A DNA stretch of 64,000 nucleotides from Neobacillus novalis NBRC 102450 (GTDB lineage Bacteria; Bacillota; Bacilli; Bacillales; Cytobacillaceae): contig NZ_BCVP01000022.1 in NCBI RefSeq assembly GCF_001591805.1, positions 1-64,000 on the forward strand, read 5' to 3'. Both the position numbers and the translations under genes were made by a program. Positions 43,317-52,311 of this stretch are shown one piece after another. The notes beneath the pieces were generated by a model. It saw nothing but the letters and a program-made list of their open reading frames with translations. It was not told the origin of the DNA and ran no database searches. Positions within the stretch are counted from its first letter, which is position 1; each line of letters starts with the position of its first letter.

Positions 43317-43507
43317 ATTTGCATTTTATTGCTAATTATCTCGTTATACTCCACTGTTTAAATTATCTTATTATATTAATTTTATAGAAATAATTTATAT
43401 TCCAATAACTTTGCTTTTTTTCTGCTTATCAATTATGCTATATTATAAAAAGTAAATTCATTCTATTCTGTAAATAGGAATAATCTGATAACTAAGGGGA
43501 GATTGAA

Positions 43508-44278
43508 ATGAAGAAGTTTGGTTTATTTAGTTTATTTTTAATTCTAACAATTTTTATCGCAGCTTGTGGTAGTAGTGACGCAACAAGCGGGAAAGAACAA
43601 AAGAGTAAGGTGTATAAAGTTGGTGTGGATACTACTTATCCTCCATTTGAATTTAAAGAAGGTAACGACTATAAGGGTATCGATATTGATTTAATCAATG
43701 CAATAGCAAAGAATCAAGGATTCAAAATTGAACTTTCTCCAATGGATTTTGGTGGAATCATCCCAGCAATGCAAGCTAATCAGCTGGATGTGGCGATTGC
43801 AGGAATGAGTATTACAGAAGATAGAAAAAAAATAGTAGATTTCTCAACACCATATTTTGATGCAGGATTAACAGTAGTTGTTAAAAAAGATGATTCAAGC
43901 ATTAAATCTGTAAATGATCTTAAAGGAAAAAAGGTAGCAGTTAAAAAAGGAACTACAGGTGCGAAATATGCACAAGACAATGCTGCCAAACTAGGAATTA
44001 CTGTTGTTCAATTTAATGACAGTCCTGCCATGTTCCAGGAAGTGTCGAACGGAAATGCAGAAGCACTTATTGAAGATTATCCGGTTATCTCCTATGCAAT
44101 TGCTCAAAAAGACCTTGGCTTAACAATCGTGGGTGATCGATTGAACGGAGATCAATATGGAATTGCAGTATTAAAAGGACAAAACCAAGATCTTTTGAAA
44201 AAAATTAACAAAGGACTTGAAGAGCTTAAAAAAGGCGGAACTTATGATCAAATTATAAAAACTTATCTAGGTGAATAA
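43508..44278 (+). CDS. Amino-acid ABC transporter substrate-binding lipoprotein
   Basis: 256 residues. Lipobox LTIFIAACGS with Cys at residue 20. SBP family 3 pattern: YKVGVDTTYPPFEFKEGNDY, IDLINAIAKNQGFKIELSPM, DVAIAGMSITEDRKKIVDFS and LKGKKVAVKKGTTGAKYAQD. Polar amino acid (glutamine- or arginine-type) specificity is likely; the exact ligand is not. AAGGGGAG precedes the ATG. First gene of a three-gene operon with permease and ATPase. A TATATTAT -10-like box lies about 60 bp upstream of the ATG. Confidence 0.93.
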   Translation: MKKFGLFSLFLILTIFIAACGSSDATSGKEQKSKVYKVGVDTTYPPFEFKEGNDYKGIDIDLINAIAKNQGFKIELSPMDFGGIIPAMQANQLDVAIAGMSITEDRKKIVDFSTPYFDAGLTVVVKKDDSSIKSVNDLKGKKVAVKKGTTGAKYAQDNAAKLGITVVQFNDSPAMFQEVSNGNAEALIEDYPVISYAIAQKDLGLTIVGDRLNGDQYGIAVLKGQNQDLLKKINKGLEELKKGGTYDQIIKTYLGE

Positions 44279-44338
44279 TAGATTTGTGAGCAATAGGCGC
44301 GCTTATAGCGCGCTTTCTTTTTGAAAGGGGATGATAAG

Positions 44339-44983
44339 ATGGATATTATTTCTGCAGCTATTCCAATGTTATTAAAAGGACTTCAAGTTACTCTATATAT
44401 TTTTGTAATAGCTATTATTCTTGGTTTTTTAATTGGTTTAGTAATCGCATTATTAAGATTGGCTCCGAGTAAGATTTTAAACTGGATTGCAAAGGTTTAT
44501 GTGGATGCGATTCGAGGTACGCCATTTATTGTACAATTGTTTTTTATCTATTTCGGCGTGAATTCTTTACACTTGGTGTCCTTAAACAACACAACAGCTG
44601 GGATTGTCACTGTTGCTATTAATGCGGGGGCATATTTTGCTGAGATTATCAGAGCGGGAATTCAATCGATTGATAAGGGACAAACAGAAGCGGCAAGATC
44701 GATTGGTTTTACGGGTGCACAAACGATGCGATATGTGGTGCTCCCACAGGCATTTAGAAGAATGCTTCCTACCATTACCAACCAGTCCATTATTAGTTTA
44801 AAAGATACTTCTCTATTATCCGTTATTGGGATAGCCGACTTAACACAGCAAGGGCAAATCCAAGCTTCGGCAACCTTCGAGGCTTTCAAAATTTGGCTGG
44901 CTGTAGGTGTTATTTACTTTATCATTATTTATTTATTAACCATCTTAGCGAATTTCATCGAAAGGAGGATTCAGCTTCGATGA
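44339..44983 (+). CDS. Amino-acid ABC transporter permease
   Basis: 214 residues, His/Glu/Gln/Arg permease family. [20 protein letters not shown] at the start, [20 protein letters not shown], and the EAA loop [20 protein letters not shown] with [20 protein letters not shown]. About five membrane segments. ATG at 44339 follows AAAGGGG. Its stop overlaps the ATPase start (ATGA). A single permease suggests a homodimeric channel. Confidence 0.93.
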   Translation: MDIISAAIPMLLKGLQVTLYIFVIAIILGFLIGLVIALLRLAPSKILNWIAKVYVDAIRGTPFIVQLFFIYFGVNSLHLVSLNNTTAGIVTVAINAGAYFAEIIRAGIQSIDKGQTEAARSIGFTGAQTMRYVVLPQAFRRMLPTITNQSIISLKDTSLLSVIGIADLTQQGQIQASATFEAFKIWLAVGVIYFIIIYLLTILANFIERRIQLR

Positions 44984-45708
44984 GCATGATCAAAGTTAAA
45001 AATCTAAGAAAATCGTTTGGTAAGATAGAGGTTTTAAAGGATATCAATGCAGAGGTACAAGAACAAGAGGTAGTTTGTGTAATTGGTCCATCTGGTTCAG
45101 GAAAGAGTACGTTCCTTCGCTGCTTAAATCGCCTAGAGGAAATTTCAGGTGGCGAAGTAGTCATTAACGGACAAGATATCACAGACAATAAGATCAATAT
45201 CAACAAAGTTAGACAAGAAGTGGGAATGGTTTTTCAGCAATTCAATCTATTCCCTCATAAAACCGTCTTAGAAAACATCACGATGGGACCCATTAAAATT
45301 CGCACTACCGACAAATCAGCTGCGGATAAATTAGCATTTGAGCTGCTTGATAAAGTAGGGTTAAGAGAAAAAGCTAATAGTTTTCCGGGCGAACTTTCCG
45401 GAGGGCAAAAACAACGTGTTGCCATCGCAAGGGCGCTGGCAATGAATCCTAAAATCATGCTTTTTGACGAGCCGACATCTGCACTTGACCCTGAAATGGT
45501 CGGAGATGTATTAGAAGTAATGAAACAGCTTGCTAAAGAAGGGATGACAATGGTGGTGGTTACCCATGAAATGGGCTTTGCACGTGAAGTGGGGGACCGG
45601 GTCATATTCATGGACGGCGGCTATATTGTGGAAGAAAATGAACCAAATGAGATGTTCAGTAACCCTCAGCATAAACGAACCAAGGAGTTCTTAAGTAAAG
45701 TCCTATAA
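44980..45708 (+). CDS. Amino-acid ABC transporter ATP-binding protein
   Basis: 242 residues. Walker [11 protein letters not shown]-loop [17 protein letters not shown], signature [17 protein letters not shown], Walker [13 protein letters not shown] and switch His in [21 protein letters not shown] precedes the ATG, which overlaps the permease stop. GlnQ/ArtM class. Energises import by the binding protein and permease upstream. Confidence 0.95.
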   Translation: MSMIKVKNLRKSFGKIEVLKDINAEVQEQEVVCVIGPSGSGKSTFLRCLNRLEEISGGEVVINGQDITDNKININKVRQEVGMVFQQFNLFPHKTVLENITMGPIKIRTTDKSAADKLAFELLDKVGLREKANSFPGELSGGQKQRVAIARALAMNPKIMLFDEPTSALDPEMVGDVLEVMKQLAKEGMTMVVVTHEMGFAREVGDRVIFMDGGYIVEENEPNEMFSNPQHKRTKEFLSKVL

Positions 45709-45752
45709 TCAAACATTTACCTTCTATTGAGTTGGAAAATATACGGAGTACA

Positions 45753-45767
45753 AGGTGCCAGGCACTA
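45753..45767 (+). repeat. Half of a type C repeat
   Basis: AAGGTGCCAGGCACT, a single arm after the ABC operon. Confidence 0.5.
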
Positions 45768-45846
45768 TTTTTCCTAATTGGGCTGGAAAGCAGAACGGAA
45801 TTTAGCTGATTCCTGGAAATGGCTTCAAGATCAATAGTATTAATAG

Positions 45847-45887
45847 AACGCCCTTATCTACTACTGTAGGCAAGGGCGTTTTTTTAG
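45847..45887 (+). terminator. Rho-independent terminator
   Basis: AACGCCCTT and AAGGGCGTT arms enclosing an ACTACTGTAGG inner hairpin, then T7. Ends the ABC operon. Confidence 0.85.
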
Positions 45888-46135
45888 TGTTTTTAGCATA
45901 AAATAAAACTGTAGCAATTCTTTTCATTTACAATTTGTCGATTTGGGGGTAATTCTATGAACAATTTTTTGAATTTTATGTTTTTAGCATTAATCACGGC
46001 TTCCATTATCAGAATTTTTTTTGCTCATTCTTCAGATCAAAAGCGAGAAGACATAATTATCACTAAACACGCATTATTCATCTGTTTCTTCTCCGATTTT
46101 ATCCATTTTTTTCTTCAGTCAATCAGAATCTACAC

Positions 46136-46371
46136 CTATTTCGGGACCTCGGAAGGAGCAACACTTCCAGTCCATAGGACATTCCATTCATTTAATAAAC
46201 TTTTAAATTTAGGATGATCATTTGTCCCATCTGGTCCGACAAATAGAAACAGCCACTCCTGTTTTTTTGTGCTACTTCTTGGATGAGATCAAAATCAAGT
46301 TTTGGTTTTATTTCCCCAATAAACCCCAAAACAGTTCCATCAAAAATCACAGGAAGAAATCTCGGCGAATC
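46136..46371 (-). pseudogene. Glycosyltransferase fragment
   Basis: Minus-strand text in two frames: FLPVIFDGTVLGFIGEIKPK, then LDFDLIQEVAQKN, then PKFKSLLNEWNVLWTGSVAP. This is the middle of a GT4-type glycosyltransferase (start of the second Rossmann domain). No start or end remains. The rest of 45.9-46.67 kb has no intact gene; a weak plus-strand frame at 45957 overlaps this remnant. Confidence 0.55.
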
Positions 46372-46677
46372 ATATACGTTTAAAAGGAACCACACCAAGT
46401 GGTATACAATTGATTTTAAAAAAGTGGAGAACTTAGCGGACCCGAGGTCATTCACTGCAACAATGAAAAAATGAACACCAATTACAAGCCAAGCATGCTT
46501 TATCATCGTGAACGCATGTGGGAAAGGATAGAAGAAGGTTTTGGATAGGGAAACCAAGAAAAAGATAAAATTTGAATCACCAATGCTGAAAACTGACCTT
46601 TTTCAGAGCTGGTGGTATATTTTCTCCTTATTTTATGTATAAAAAAGAATAGAAAATTAAACAGAATAGGTGAGAAC

Positions 46678-47508
46678 ATGAGTCAAATATCCGAATTTGT
46701 ATCCAAGCATCATCATCAAAATATTGAGGAATTAAAAGAATTACTCCGCATTCCCAGCATAAGCTCCTTATCTGAGCATAAATAGGACATTCAAAAAGCA
46801 GCTTCCTGGATCGCCAATAAGTTAAAAACCATCGGAATGGAACATGTTGAAATCGTACAGACAATAGGTCATCATTTATGCGGACTGGCTTCATCAGGAA
46901 AACGCGCCGACTGTCTTAGTATACGGTCATTATGACGTACAGCCCGTTGACCCGATTGATTTATGGGAAACCCCTCCGTTTGAACCAGACATCCGAGATG
47001 AAAAGATTTTTGCCAGAGGGGCAACAGATGACAAAGGGCAGACGTTCTTACATATCAAGGCAGTGGAAACCTTGTTGGCATCCGATGGAAAGTTGCCGGT
47101 TAACGTAAAATTTTGCATCGAAGGAGAAGAAGAAATCGGAAGTCCTCATCTTCCGCAGTTTTTATCCTTAGCAGATATCGATAACCCCGACCACCGCGAC
47201 CGAACAGAGGAAATTTTGGCTTGGGTTGCTAATAAATTCCCAAACTTGGAACCGCAAATTAAACGGAATATGACAAAATTTTCCAATCAAGGCACATATA
47301 TCATCGGCTTTTCCACTACGAAGCATCATTTGAGCGTCACCCTAAGAAGTAGGCATTGCGCACTTTGTCGATAAAATTGCACAAGCTGGCTACCAAAGGC
47401 TTGTTTCGAATTCCGTGGAATAAGCCGGTAAATTACGAATTGCTTGAGAAAAAGATTGAATTTAATATTCATGATAACGCAGAATATACCAATTTTTGGA
47501 GGAAATAA
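46678..47508 (+). pseudogene. Chimera of M20 dipeptidase 5' part and Fra-like 3' part
   Basis: From 46678: MSQISEFVSKHHHQNIEELK starts an M20 dipeptidase; a TAG stop lies at codon 36 and a shift near 46870, then [20 protein letters not shown] (metal ligands) and [20 protein letters not shown] and [11 protein letters not shown] follow. At about 47180 the frame passes directly into [20 protein letters not shown], a Fra-like protein that continues with further shifts to NFWRK at 47508. Both parts are dead. The junction falls at a shared ATATCGATAA-like sequence. Confidence 0.8.
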
Positions 47509-47574
47509 AACATTACGCCTGATCAAAAAACGCTTGACACGAAAAAATGTCATGCGTTTTTTGCAACTTTATGC

Positions 47575-47626
47575 TGTGCCTGACCCCCCGATGCGGTAAT
47601 GCCTTAATGTACAGGGGGTCAGGCAC
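47575..47626. repeat. Type A dispersed palindrome
   Basis: GTGCCTGACCCCCCGATGC and GTACAGGGGGTCAGGCACC arms around GGTAATGCCTTAAT. Confidence 0.8.
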
Positions 47627-47639
47627 CAAGCTTCCGTGC

Positions 47640-47755
47640 TGTTATCATGTATTTGAAGGCGAAGTGCCAACCGCAGCCATTAGTCAGCGTGCACTAGCCG
47701 AATATGTTGGTGCCGTTAAACATGTACTTTATCGTGATGTGATGTACTCGTGAAA
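47640..47755 (+). pseudogene. Unidentified gene tail
   Basis: The frame reads CYHVFEGEVPTAAISQRALA and EYVGAVKHVLYRDVMYS to a TGA, clearly protein-like but with no start. Family not recognised. Confidence 0.35.
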
Positions 47756-47829
47756 AATAAGTAAGAAAAAATATGGAACTGGAATGAACATAGATTCCAT
47801 TGATTGGGATCTTTGTCATTTTCAAGCTT

Positions 47830-47881
47830 TGGAGTCATTCAACCGATGAACTAAAGCTTAAACGTGCAGGGGGAATGACCT
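47830..47881. repeat. Type B palindrome, diverged
   Basis: GGAGTCATTCAACCG and CAGGGGGAATGACCTC arms around a GAACTAAAGCTTAAACG loop. Confidence 0.6.
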
Positions 47882-47888
47882 CATTTTT

Positions 47889-48005
47889 TGAGGAATTGTT
47901 TGATGTGGTCTGGTCAGCCAAAGCAATTTGTTCGCTGTAAGTGCTTTACTTCGAGGAAAAAAAGCAGTTATTGTCGGGAATGAAAATTAAATGAGTTCTG
48001 ATTAA
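47889..48005 (+). pseudogene. Fragment of the SF1 helicase found at 52312
   Basis: About 100 bp (TTGTTTGATGTGG, AGCCAAAGCAATTTGTT and AAAAAAGCAGTTATTGTCGG) matches 53681-53790 of the helicase gene, covering motifs II-III, with small deletions. The following 48.0-48.14 kb reads as another fragment (EFNILCRLPITKKEIEHCVE), not recognised. Confidence 0.75.
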
Positions 48006-48162
48006 TCTTTAACGTACAGACAAGAGAAAATTATCCAAATTCCTCTGAATTTAATATCCTTTGCCGATTACCAATAACAAAAAAGGAAATTGAGCACTGT
48101 GTAGAGAAATTTGTATCTGTACTATCATCTAATGTTATTAATGACTATTTTTTTCCCTTTGA

Positions 48163-48178
48163 TAGTCATTTGTGACTA
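48163..48178 (+). promoter_or_regulatory. Activator-site-like palindrome before the sigma-54 activator
   Basis: TAGTCA-TTTG-TGACTA, same design as TTAGTCA-CTTT-TGACTAA at 49562. A second ATGACTAT / ATAGTCAT pair encloses 48141-48169. Probably the activator's own regulatory site. Confidence 0.65.
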
Positions 48179-48219
48179 AATAGGTACCCAATAATAACTA
48201 GCGGACTGGAGTGACAAAT

Positions 48220-49575
48220 TTGGCAACGGAACGTATCGATGATATTTTATTAAAAGAAATTATCACGCACTCCTTTGATGAGATTTTTATTACAGATTGT
48301 GAGGGAAATGTGTTAGAGGTAAGCCCCTCCTGCTATGAATTATATGGAGTGGACCCCGATCAATTAATTGGGGGAAATGTGGTGGTTCTTGAAAAGAAAG
48401 GCTTTTTGAATCCATCTGTGACAGCCCTTGTTCTTAAATCACAGCAGCCTATTACCATAATCCAAGAGACGAAGGCTAGAAAGAAGGTTTTGGTTTCTGC
48501 CTATCCCATTTTTGAAAATGGAAAATTGGTTCGAACATTAAGTTTTTCTAGGGATATTACAGAATTTGAAAAACTAAAGGAAAGAAATGAACAAGTTGCT
48601 GATACACTTGCAATCTATAAAAAGGAAATAGAAAACATTAAAAGGTTAGAATCCTTCCTCTACGAAAATCCTAAAATGACAGAAATCATAAGTGTAGTGT
48701 CAAAGGTTGCCAATCTCAATGTGACAGTTCTAATCGAAGGTAAATCCGGGGTGGGTAAAAGCAGAATTGCCCATTTACTTCATAAGCAATCTGTAAGAGC
48801 TATTGAACCTTTTATTGAGGTGAATTGTGGTGCAATTCCTGAAACATTATTTGAGTCTGAACTTTTTGGATATGAAGAGGGCGCATTTACGGGTGCAAAA
48901 CGAGGAGGGAAAAAGGGGTATTTTGAATTAGCCGGCTCGGGAACAATTTTTCTAGATGAAATTGGTGAAATTCCTCTTAACTTACAAGTAAAGCTTTTAT
49001 CCGTTCTTCAAAACCGAAGGATAACCAGAATCGGCGGGAGCAATGTGATTGATATCAATTGCCGGATTGTTTGTGCTACCAATCAAAGTCTTAGAAGGCT
49101 CGTTGAGGATAGAAAGTTTCGGGAGGATCTTTATTACAGAATTGATGTGGTTAAACTGGTGATTCCAACACTTAGGGAAAGAATAGATGAGATTCCTACT
49201 CTGATTCACGATTTCGTGGAAGTATTTAATAAAAAATATCATTTAACCAAGGAATTTTCCCCAGAAATGATTGATTGGCTCTGTCATAAGGAATGGCCCG
49301 GGAACGTAAGGGAATTGCAAAATTACATCGAGAAAACCATGGTAACCTCAAATGAGGATATCATACACTTCACTCCTCCCCATCAAGTTCCTCGAGGAAT
49401 GAATGAAGAACCTTCCTTAACGGCTTATATGGAATCAATCGAAAAGGAATACATCAAGCGCAAGTATAAAAAGTATCCAAACAGCATTGCTCTAGCAAAA
49501 GCATTACAAATTAGTCAATCATCAGCAAACAGAAAAATTCAAAAATATATTAAAAACCTTGTTAGTCACTTTTGA
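48220..49575 (+). CDS. Sigma-54-dependent activator with PAS domain
   Basis: 451 residues. PAS domain about 15-115 (SFDEIFITDCEGNVLEVSPS), AAA+ domain about 150-380 with Walker A GKSGVGKSR, the sigma-54 contact loop GAFTGAKR, Walker B GTIFLDEIGEIP and arginine-finger region EDLYYRIDVV, then a C-terminal HTH (SIALAKALQISQSSANRKIQ). TTG at 48220 is preferred, about six bases after GGAG; the GTG at 48211 abuts it. No receiver domain, so it probably senses a ligand through PAS. It should drive the -24/-12 promoter downstream of itself for the ureohydrolase and symporter. Confidence 0.93.
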   Translation: MATERIDDILLKEIITHSFDEIFITDCEGNVLEVSPSCYELYGVDPDQLIGGNVVVLEKKGFLNPSVTALVLKSQQPITIIQETKARKKVLVSAYPIFENGKLVRTLSFSRDITEFEKLKERNEQVADTLAIYKKEIENIKRLESFLYENPKMTEIISVVSKVANLNVTVLIEGKSGVGKSRIAHLLHKQSVRAIEPFIEVNCGAIPETLFESELFGYEEGAFTGAKRGGKKGYFELAGSGTIFLDEIGEIPLNLQVKLLSVLQNRRITRIGGSNVIDINCRIVCATNQSLRRLVEDRKFREDLYYRIDVVKLVIPTLRERIDEIPTLIHDFVEVFNKKYHLTKEFSPEMIDWLCHKEWPGNVRELQNYIEKTMVTSNEDIIHFTPPHQVPRGMNEEPSLTAYMESIEKEYIKRKYKKYPNSIALAKALQISQSSANRKIQKYIKNLVSHF

Positions 49576-49579
49576 CTAA
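49562..49579 (+). promoter_or_regulatory. Upstream activating sequence
   Basis: TTAGTCA-CTTT-TGACTAA, a perfect 7-bp inverted repeat, 40 bp before the -24 element and overlapping the 3' end of the activator gene. It matches the palindrome at 48163. Confidence 0.75.
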
Positions 49580-49619
49580 ATTTATCTTTATAAAGACTGA
49601 TTCTAATCCTTTTTTCAGT

Positions 49620-49637
49620 TTGGCATAGTACTTGCAT
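49620..49637 (+). promoter_or_regulatory. Sigma-54 (-24/-12) promoter
   Basis: TTGGCATAGTACTTGCAT matches the consensus TTGGCAC-N5-TTGCA with GG and GC exactly ten bases apart. It lies 35 bp before the agmatinase-family gene. Confidence 0.93.
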
Positions 49638-49671
49638 CAGAAAAGTGTAGACAAACTTTTAGGAGGTATTT

Positions 49672-50667
49672 ATGGCTAAGAAATATGAACCGATTAATTC
49701 ACAAGATTCACCCCGATTTTGTGGTGTGAAAACATTTATGAGGTTACCGCATGTTGTAACAGAAGATGATATTGATTTTGCCATCCTTGGTGTGCCTTTT
49801 GATACGGGTGGCAGTTTTGCAGTCGGAACCAGATTTGGTCCGGAATCAGTTCGCTCCATGTCCTCACTTCTTAGACCCTATAATCCTGATTTAGAGATTG
49901 ATATTTTCAAATTTTGTTCAGGGGTTGATTATGGTGACCTTGCTGTTAACCCCGGTTACATTGAAGATTCTTACCAAATGATTGAGTCCCAATTAGAACC
50001 ATTGCTCAGTAAAGATGTGGTGCCAATCTTAATTGGCGGTGATCATTCTGTGTCACTTCCTCATTTACGGGCGATGGCCAACCGCTATGGAAAAGTGAGT
50101 CTTGTCCATTTTGATTCCCATGGGGATACATGGGATTCTTACTTCGGGAAAAAATATTCTCATGGCACTATGTTCCGCCGGGCGGTTGAAGAGAATATCG
50201 TTGATCCATCTCAATCCATTCAAATTGGAATGAGAGGAAGCTTATACGCCCCAGATGATATCAAGGATGCTGAAGAACTTGGATATCAGGTCATAACCAC
50301 TCAAACCTTGAAAACGATGACAGCTAGTGAATTAGGTGAAATTGTTAGGCGGCGAGTTGGGAACAATCCAACTTTTGTTACATTTGATGTAGATTTCCTT
50401 GATCCTGTATTTGCCCCAGGAACAGGGACACCTGAGATTGGCGGTTTTAGTACATTTGAGGCCCAGCAATTTGTCAGGCAGTTAAAGGGAGTAAATATCA
50501 AAGGATTTGATGTTGTCGAGGTTCTTCCAGATCGCGATCCAGCAAGAGTCACCAGCCTGGCTGCCGCCAATATTTGTTATGAATTTATTTCCATTGTCGC
50601 TTGGAATAAAAGAGAGGACCTAAAATCAGTTTATTCGGAAACTGCTAAAAATGGAGAACCGCGGTAA
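49672..50667 (+). CDS. Agmatinase-family ureohydrolase
   Basis: 331 residues, arginase/agmatinase fold. Manganese ligands are seen in GGDHS, HFDSHGDTWD and TFDVDFLDPVFAPGTGTPE. The N-terminal PRFCGVKTFMRLP is typical of guanidinobutyrase/guanidinopropionase relatives rather than SpeB proper. It would hydrolyse a guanidino compound to urea and an amine. GGAGG precedes the ATG. Under the sigma-54 promoter and followed by a symporter, it suggests uptake and breakdown of a guanidino acid or agmatine as nitrogen source. The exact substrate is inference. Confidence 0.92.
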   Translation: MAKKYEPINSQDSPRFCGVKTFMRLPHVVTEDDIDFAILGVPFDTGGSFAVGTRFGPESVRSMSSLLRPYNPDLEIDIFKFCSGVDYGDLAVNPGYIEDSYQMIESQLEPLLSKDVVPILIGGDHSVSLPHLRAMANRYGKVSLVHFDSHGDTWDSYFGKKYSHGTMFRRAVEENIVDPSQSIQIGMRGSLYAPDDIKDAEELGYQVITTQTLKTMTASELGEIVRRRVGNNPTFVTFDVDFLDPVFAPGTGTPEIGGFSTFEAQQFVRQLKGVNIKGFDVVEVLPDRDPARVTSLAAANICYEFISIVAWNKREDLKSVYSETAKNGEPR

Positions 50668-50739
50668 TGAATGAAATCGCTTACAATTTCTTTTTTAAAA
50701 GTATTGGGGAATTTTGAATAAAAGGAAGGGGAATGTAGA

Positions 50740-52143
50740 TTGACATCTCTCGATTTAATTATTGTCCTTTTCTATTTTGCTATGCTAATAGGGGTCGGGG
50801 TTTATAGTTCAAAAAAGATCGGAAATGAAAGCGATTATTTAGTGGCGGGGAGAAGGCTTGGGTATGGTTTGTATGTGCCTGCAATGACCGCTGTTGTTTT
50901 AGGAGGGGCATCAACGTTTGGAAGCACCAAATTAGGATATCAATATGGTATATCCGGCTTATGGCTAGTTGGAATGATTGGCTTAGGTATTTTAGGCATG
51001 GGGATATTTTTCACTAAAAAGCTTAGTAAACTTTCCATCTTCAGCGTGAGCGAACTACTTGGAAACAGATTTGGAAATAGCAGCCGTTATATAAGTGGAT
51101 TGGTCATGGCTGTTTATGACATCATGGTAGCTGTTACCGCTGTTGTCGCAATAGGTGTTATGTTTTCTGCCTTATTTGGCTGGAGTAGTGCAACAGCAAT
51201 CTTAGTGGGCGGTCTTATCGTAGTTTTTTATACTATGTTAGGAGGAATGTGGGCTGTAACGTTAACTGACGTGATTCAGTTTTGGATTATGTTTATTGGT
51301 TTAATAGGTATCTTAATTCCAGTGGGAATCTATCATGCTGGCGGGACATCAGGACTTGTGAATCAAGTTAGCCCAGAATTTCTAAGTCTGACGAATATCG
51401 GTGGCAAAGCTATTTTTGCATATTTCCTCTTATTTTTCTTTGGTATGATGATTGGCCAAGATATATGGCAGCGGGCGTTTACTGCCAAAGATGAAAAAAT
51501 TCTTAGAAAAGGAACCATTTATGCAGGAGTTCTTTGTATTATTTATGGAATTGCTGGCGCAGTAATTGGAATGGTAGCGAGTGTAGTCGTTCCTGGTCTT
51601 GCTGATCCGCAACAAGCCCTTCCACAACTGGTCATAAAAATCCTTCCAACAGGCTTAATTGGAATTTTAGTTGCCGCTGTATCTTCTGCTGTTATGTCCA
51701 CAGCATCTGGTACCATCATGGCTTCGTCAACTATTATCGTAAATGACTTTATCCTATTTAAAAGTACAAAAAATCGAACAGAAAAAGAGAAAATAAAATT
51801 AACCCGGATTGTTACATTGATTGTTGGATGTATTGCCATTTTAATTTCCCTTGTTCTTCAAGATATTATTGTGGCACTAGATGTTGCTTATGCCATCCTT
51901 TCTGGCAGTATATTTATCCCGGTAATTGCTGCCTTGTTTTGGAAAAGGGTTTCAGCTAAGGTTGCCCTTTCATCAATGGTTATTAGTGCAATCGTAGTCA
52001 TTGCCGATTTAATAATAGAAGGAGTCTCATCCCTAAACGCCATTATCTGGGGCGTAGTTGCCTGCGCTATAGTGATGGGAATTGGTACTTTAGTTCAAAA
52101 TAAAAATACTCCAGTTGTTGAAGAAGTGAATAAGAATATTTAA
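50740..52143 (+). CDS. Sodium:solute symporter family transporter
   Basis: 467 residues with about 13 membrane segments. SSS family features: SDYLVAGRRLGYGLYVPAMT, GGASTFGSTKLGYQYGISGL, GGMWAVTLTDVIQFWIMFIG and SSAVMSTASGTIMASSTIIV. TTG start after AAGGAAGGGG. It lies 72 bp after the ureohydrolase and shares its sigma-54 promoter. Likely imports the ureohydrolase substrate with Na+. Confidence 0.92.
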   Translation: MTSLDLIIVLFYFAMLIGVGVYSSKKIGNESDYLVAGRRLGYGLYVPAMTAVVLGGASTFGSTKLGYQYGISGLWLVGMIGLGILGMGIFFTKKLSKLSIFSVSELLGNRFGNSSRYISGLVMAVYDIMVAVTAVVAIGVMFSALFGWSSATAILVGGLIVVFYTMLGGMWAVTLTDVIQFWIMFIGLIGILIPVGIYHAGGTSGLVNQVSPEFLSLTNIGGKAIFAYFLLFFFGMMIGQDIWQRAFTAKDEKILRKGTIYAGVLCIIYGIAGAVIGMVASVVVPGLADPQQALPQLVIKILPTGLIGILVAAVSSAVMSTASGTIMASSTIIVNDFILFKSTKNRTEKEKIKLTRIVTLIVGCIAILISLVLQDIIVALDVAYAILSGSIFIPVIAALFWKRVSAKVALSSMVISAIVVIADLIIEGVSSLNAIIWGVVACAIVMGIGTLVQNKNTPVVEEVNKNI

Positions 52144-52311
52144 TGTAATTAGTGGGGCACCATCTAGCCTGCATGGATGATGCCTTTAATATTGGATTTA
52201 GTAGGATTGGAATGGGAAATTGTCGTCTTAAGGCACTTGAAGAAAGGATGTTGGAAACTATTTCCTGAGGAAATGTGAAATATTCCCTCTCTGAGGCCCA
52301 TCTGGAATATA

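Noticed and set aside
45957..46217. 86-codon frame with a GGGGGT site and hydrophobic start
   Set aside because: The 3' half is antisense to the glycosyltransferase remnant; at most a degenerate start of a lost gene.
46283..46474. 63-codon plus-strand frame
   Set aside because: Antisense to the glycosyltransferase remnant over its first half and no start signal; the text KWYTIDFKKVENLADPRSF looks protein-like but no family was recognised.
49600..49671. Guanidine riboswitch upstream of the ureohydrolase
   Set aside because: Only about 35 bases lie between the -12 element and the gene start, too short, and no guanidine-aptamer motifs are seen.
52144..52311. Possible aminotransferase tail (NIGFSRIGMGNCRLKALEER)
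   Set aside because: Too short and too uncertain to name; no start or flanking homology.
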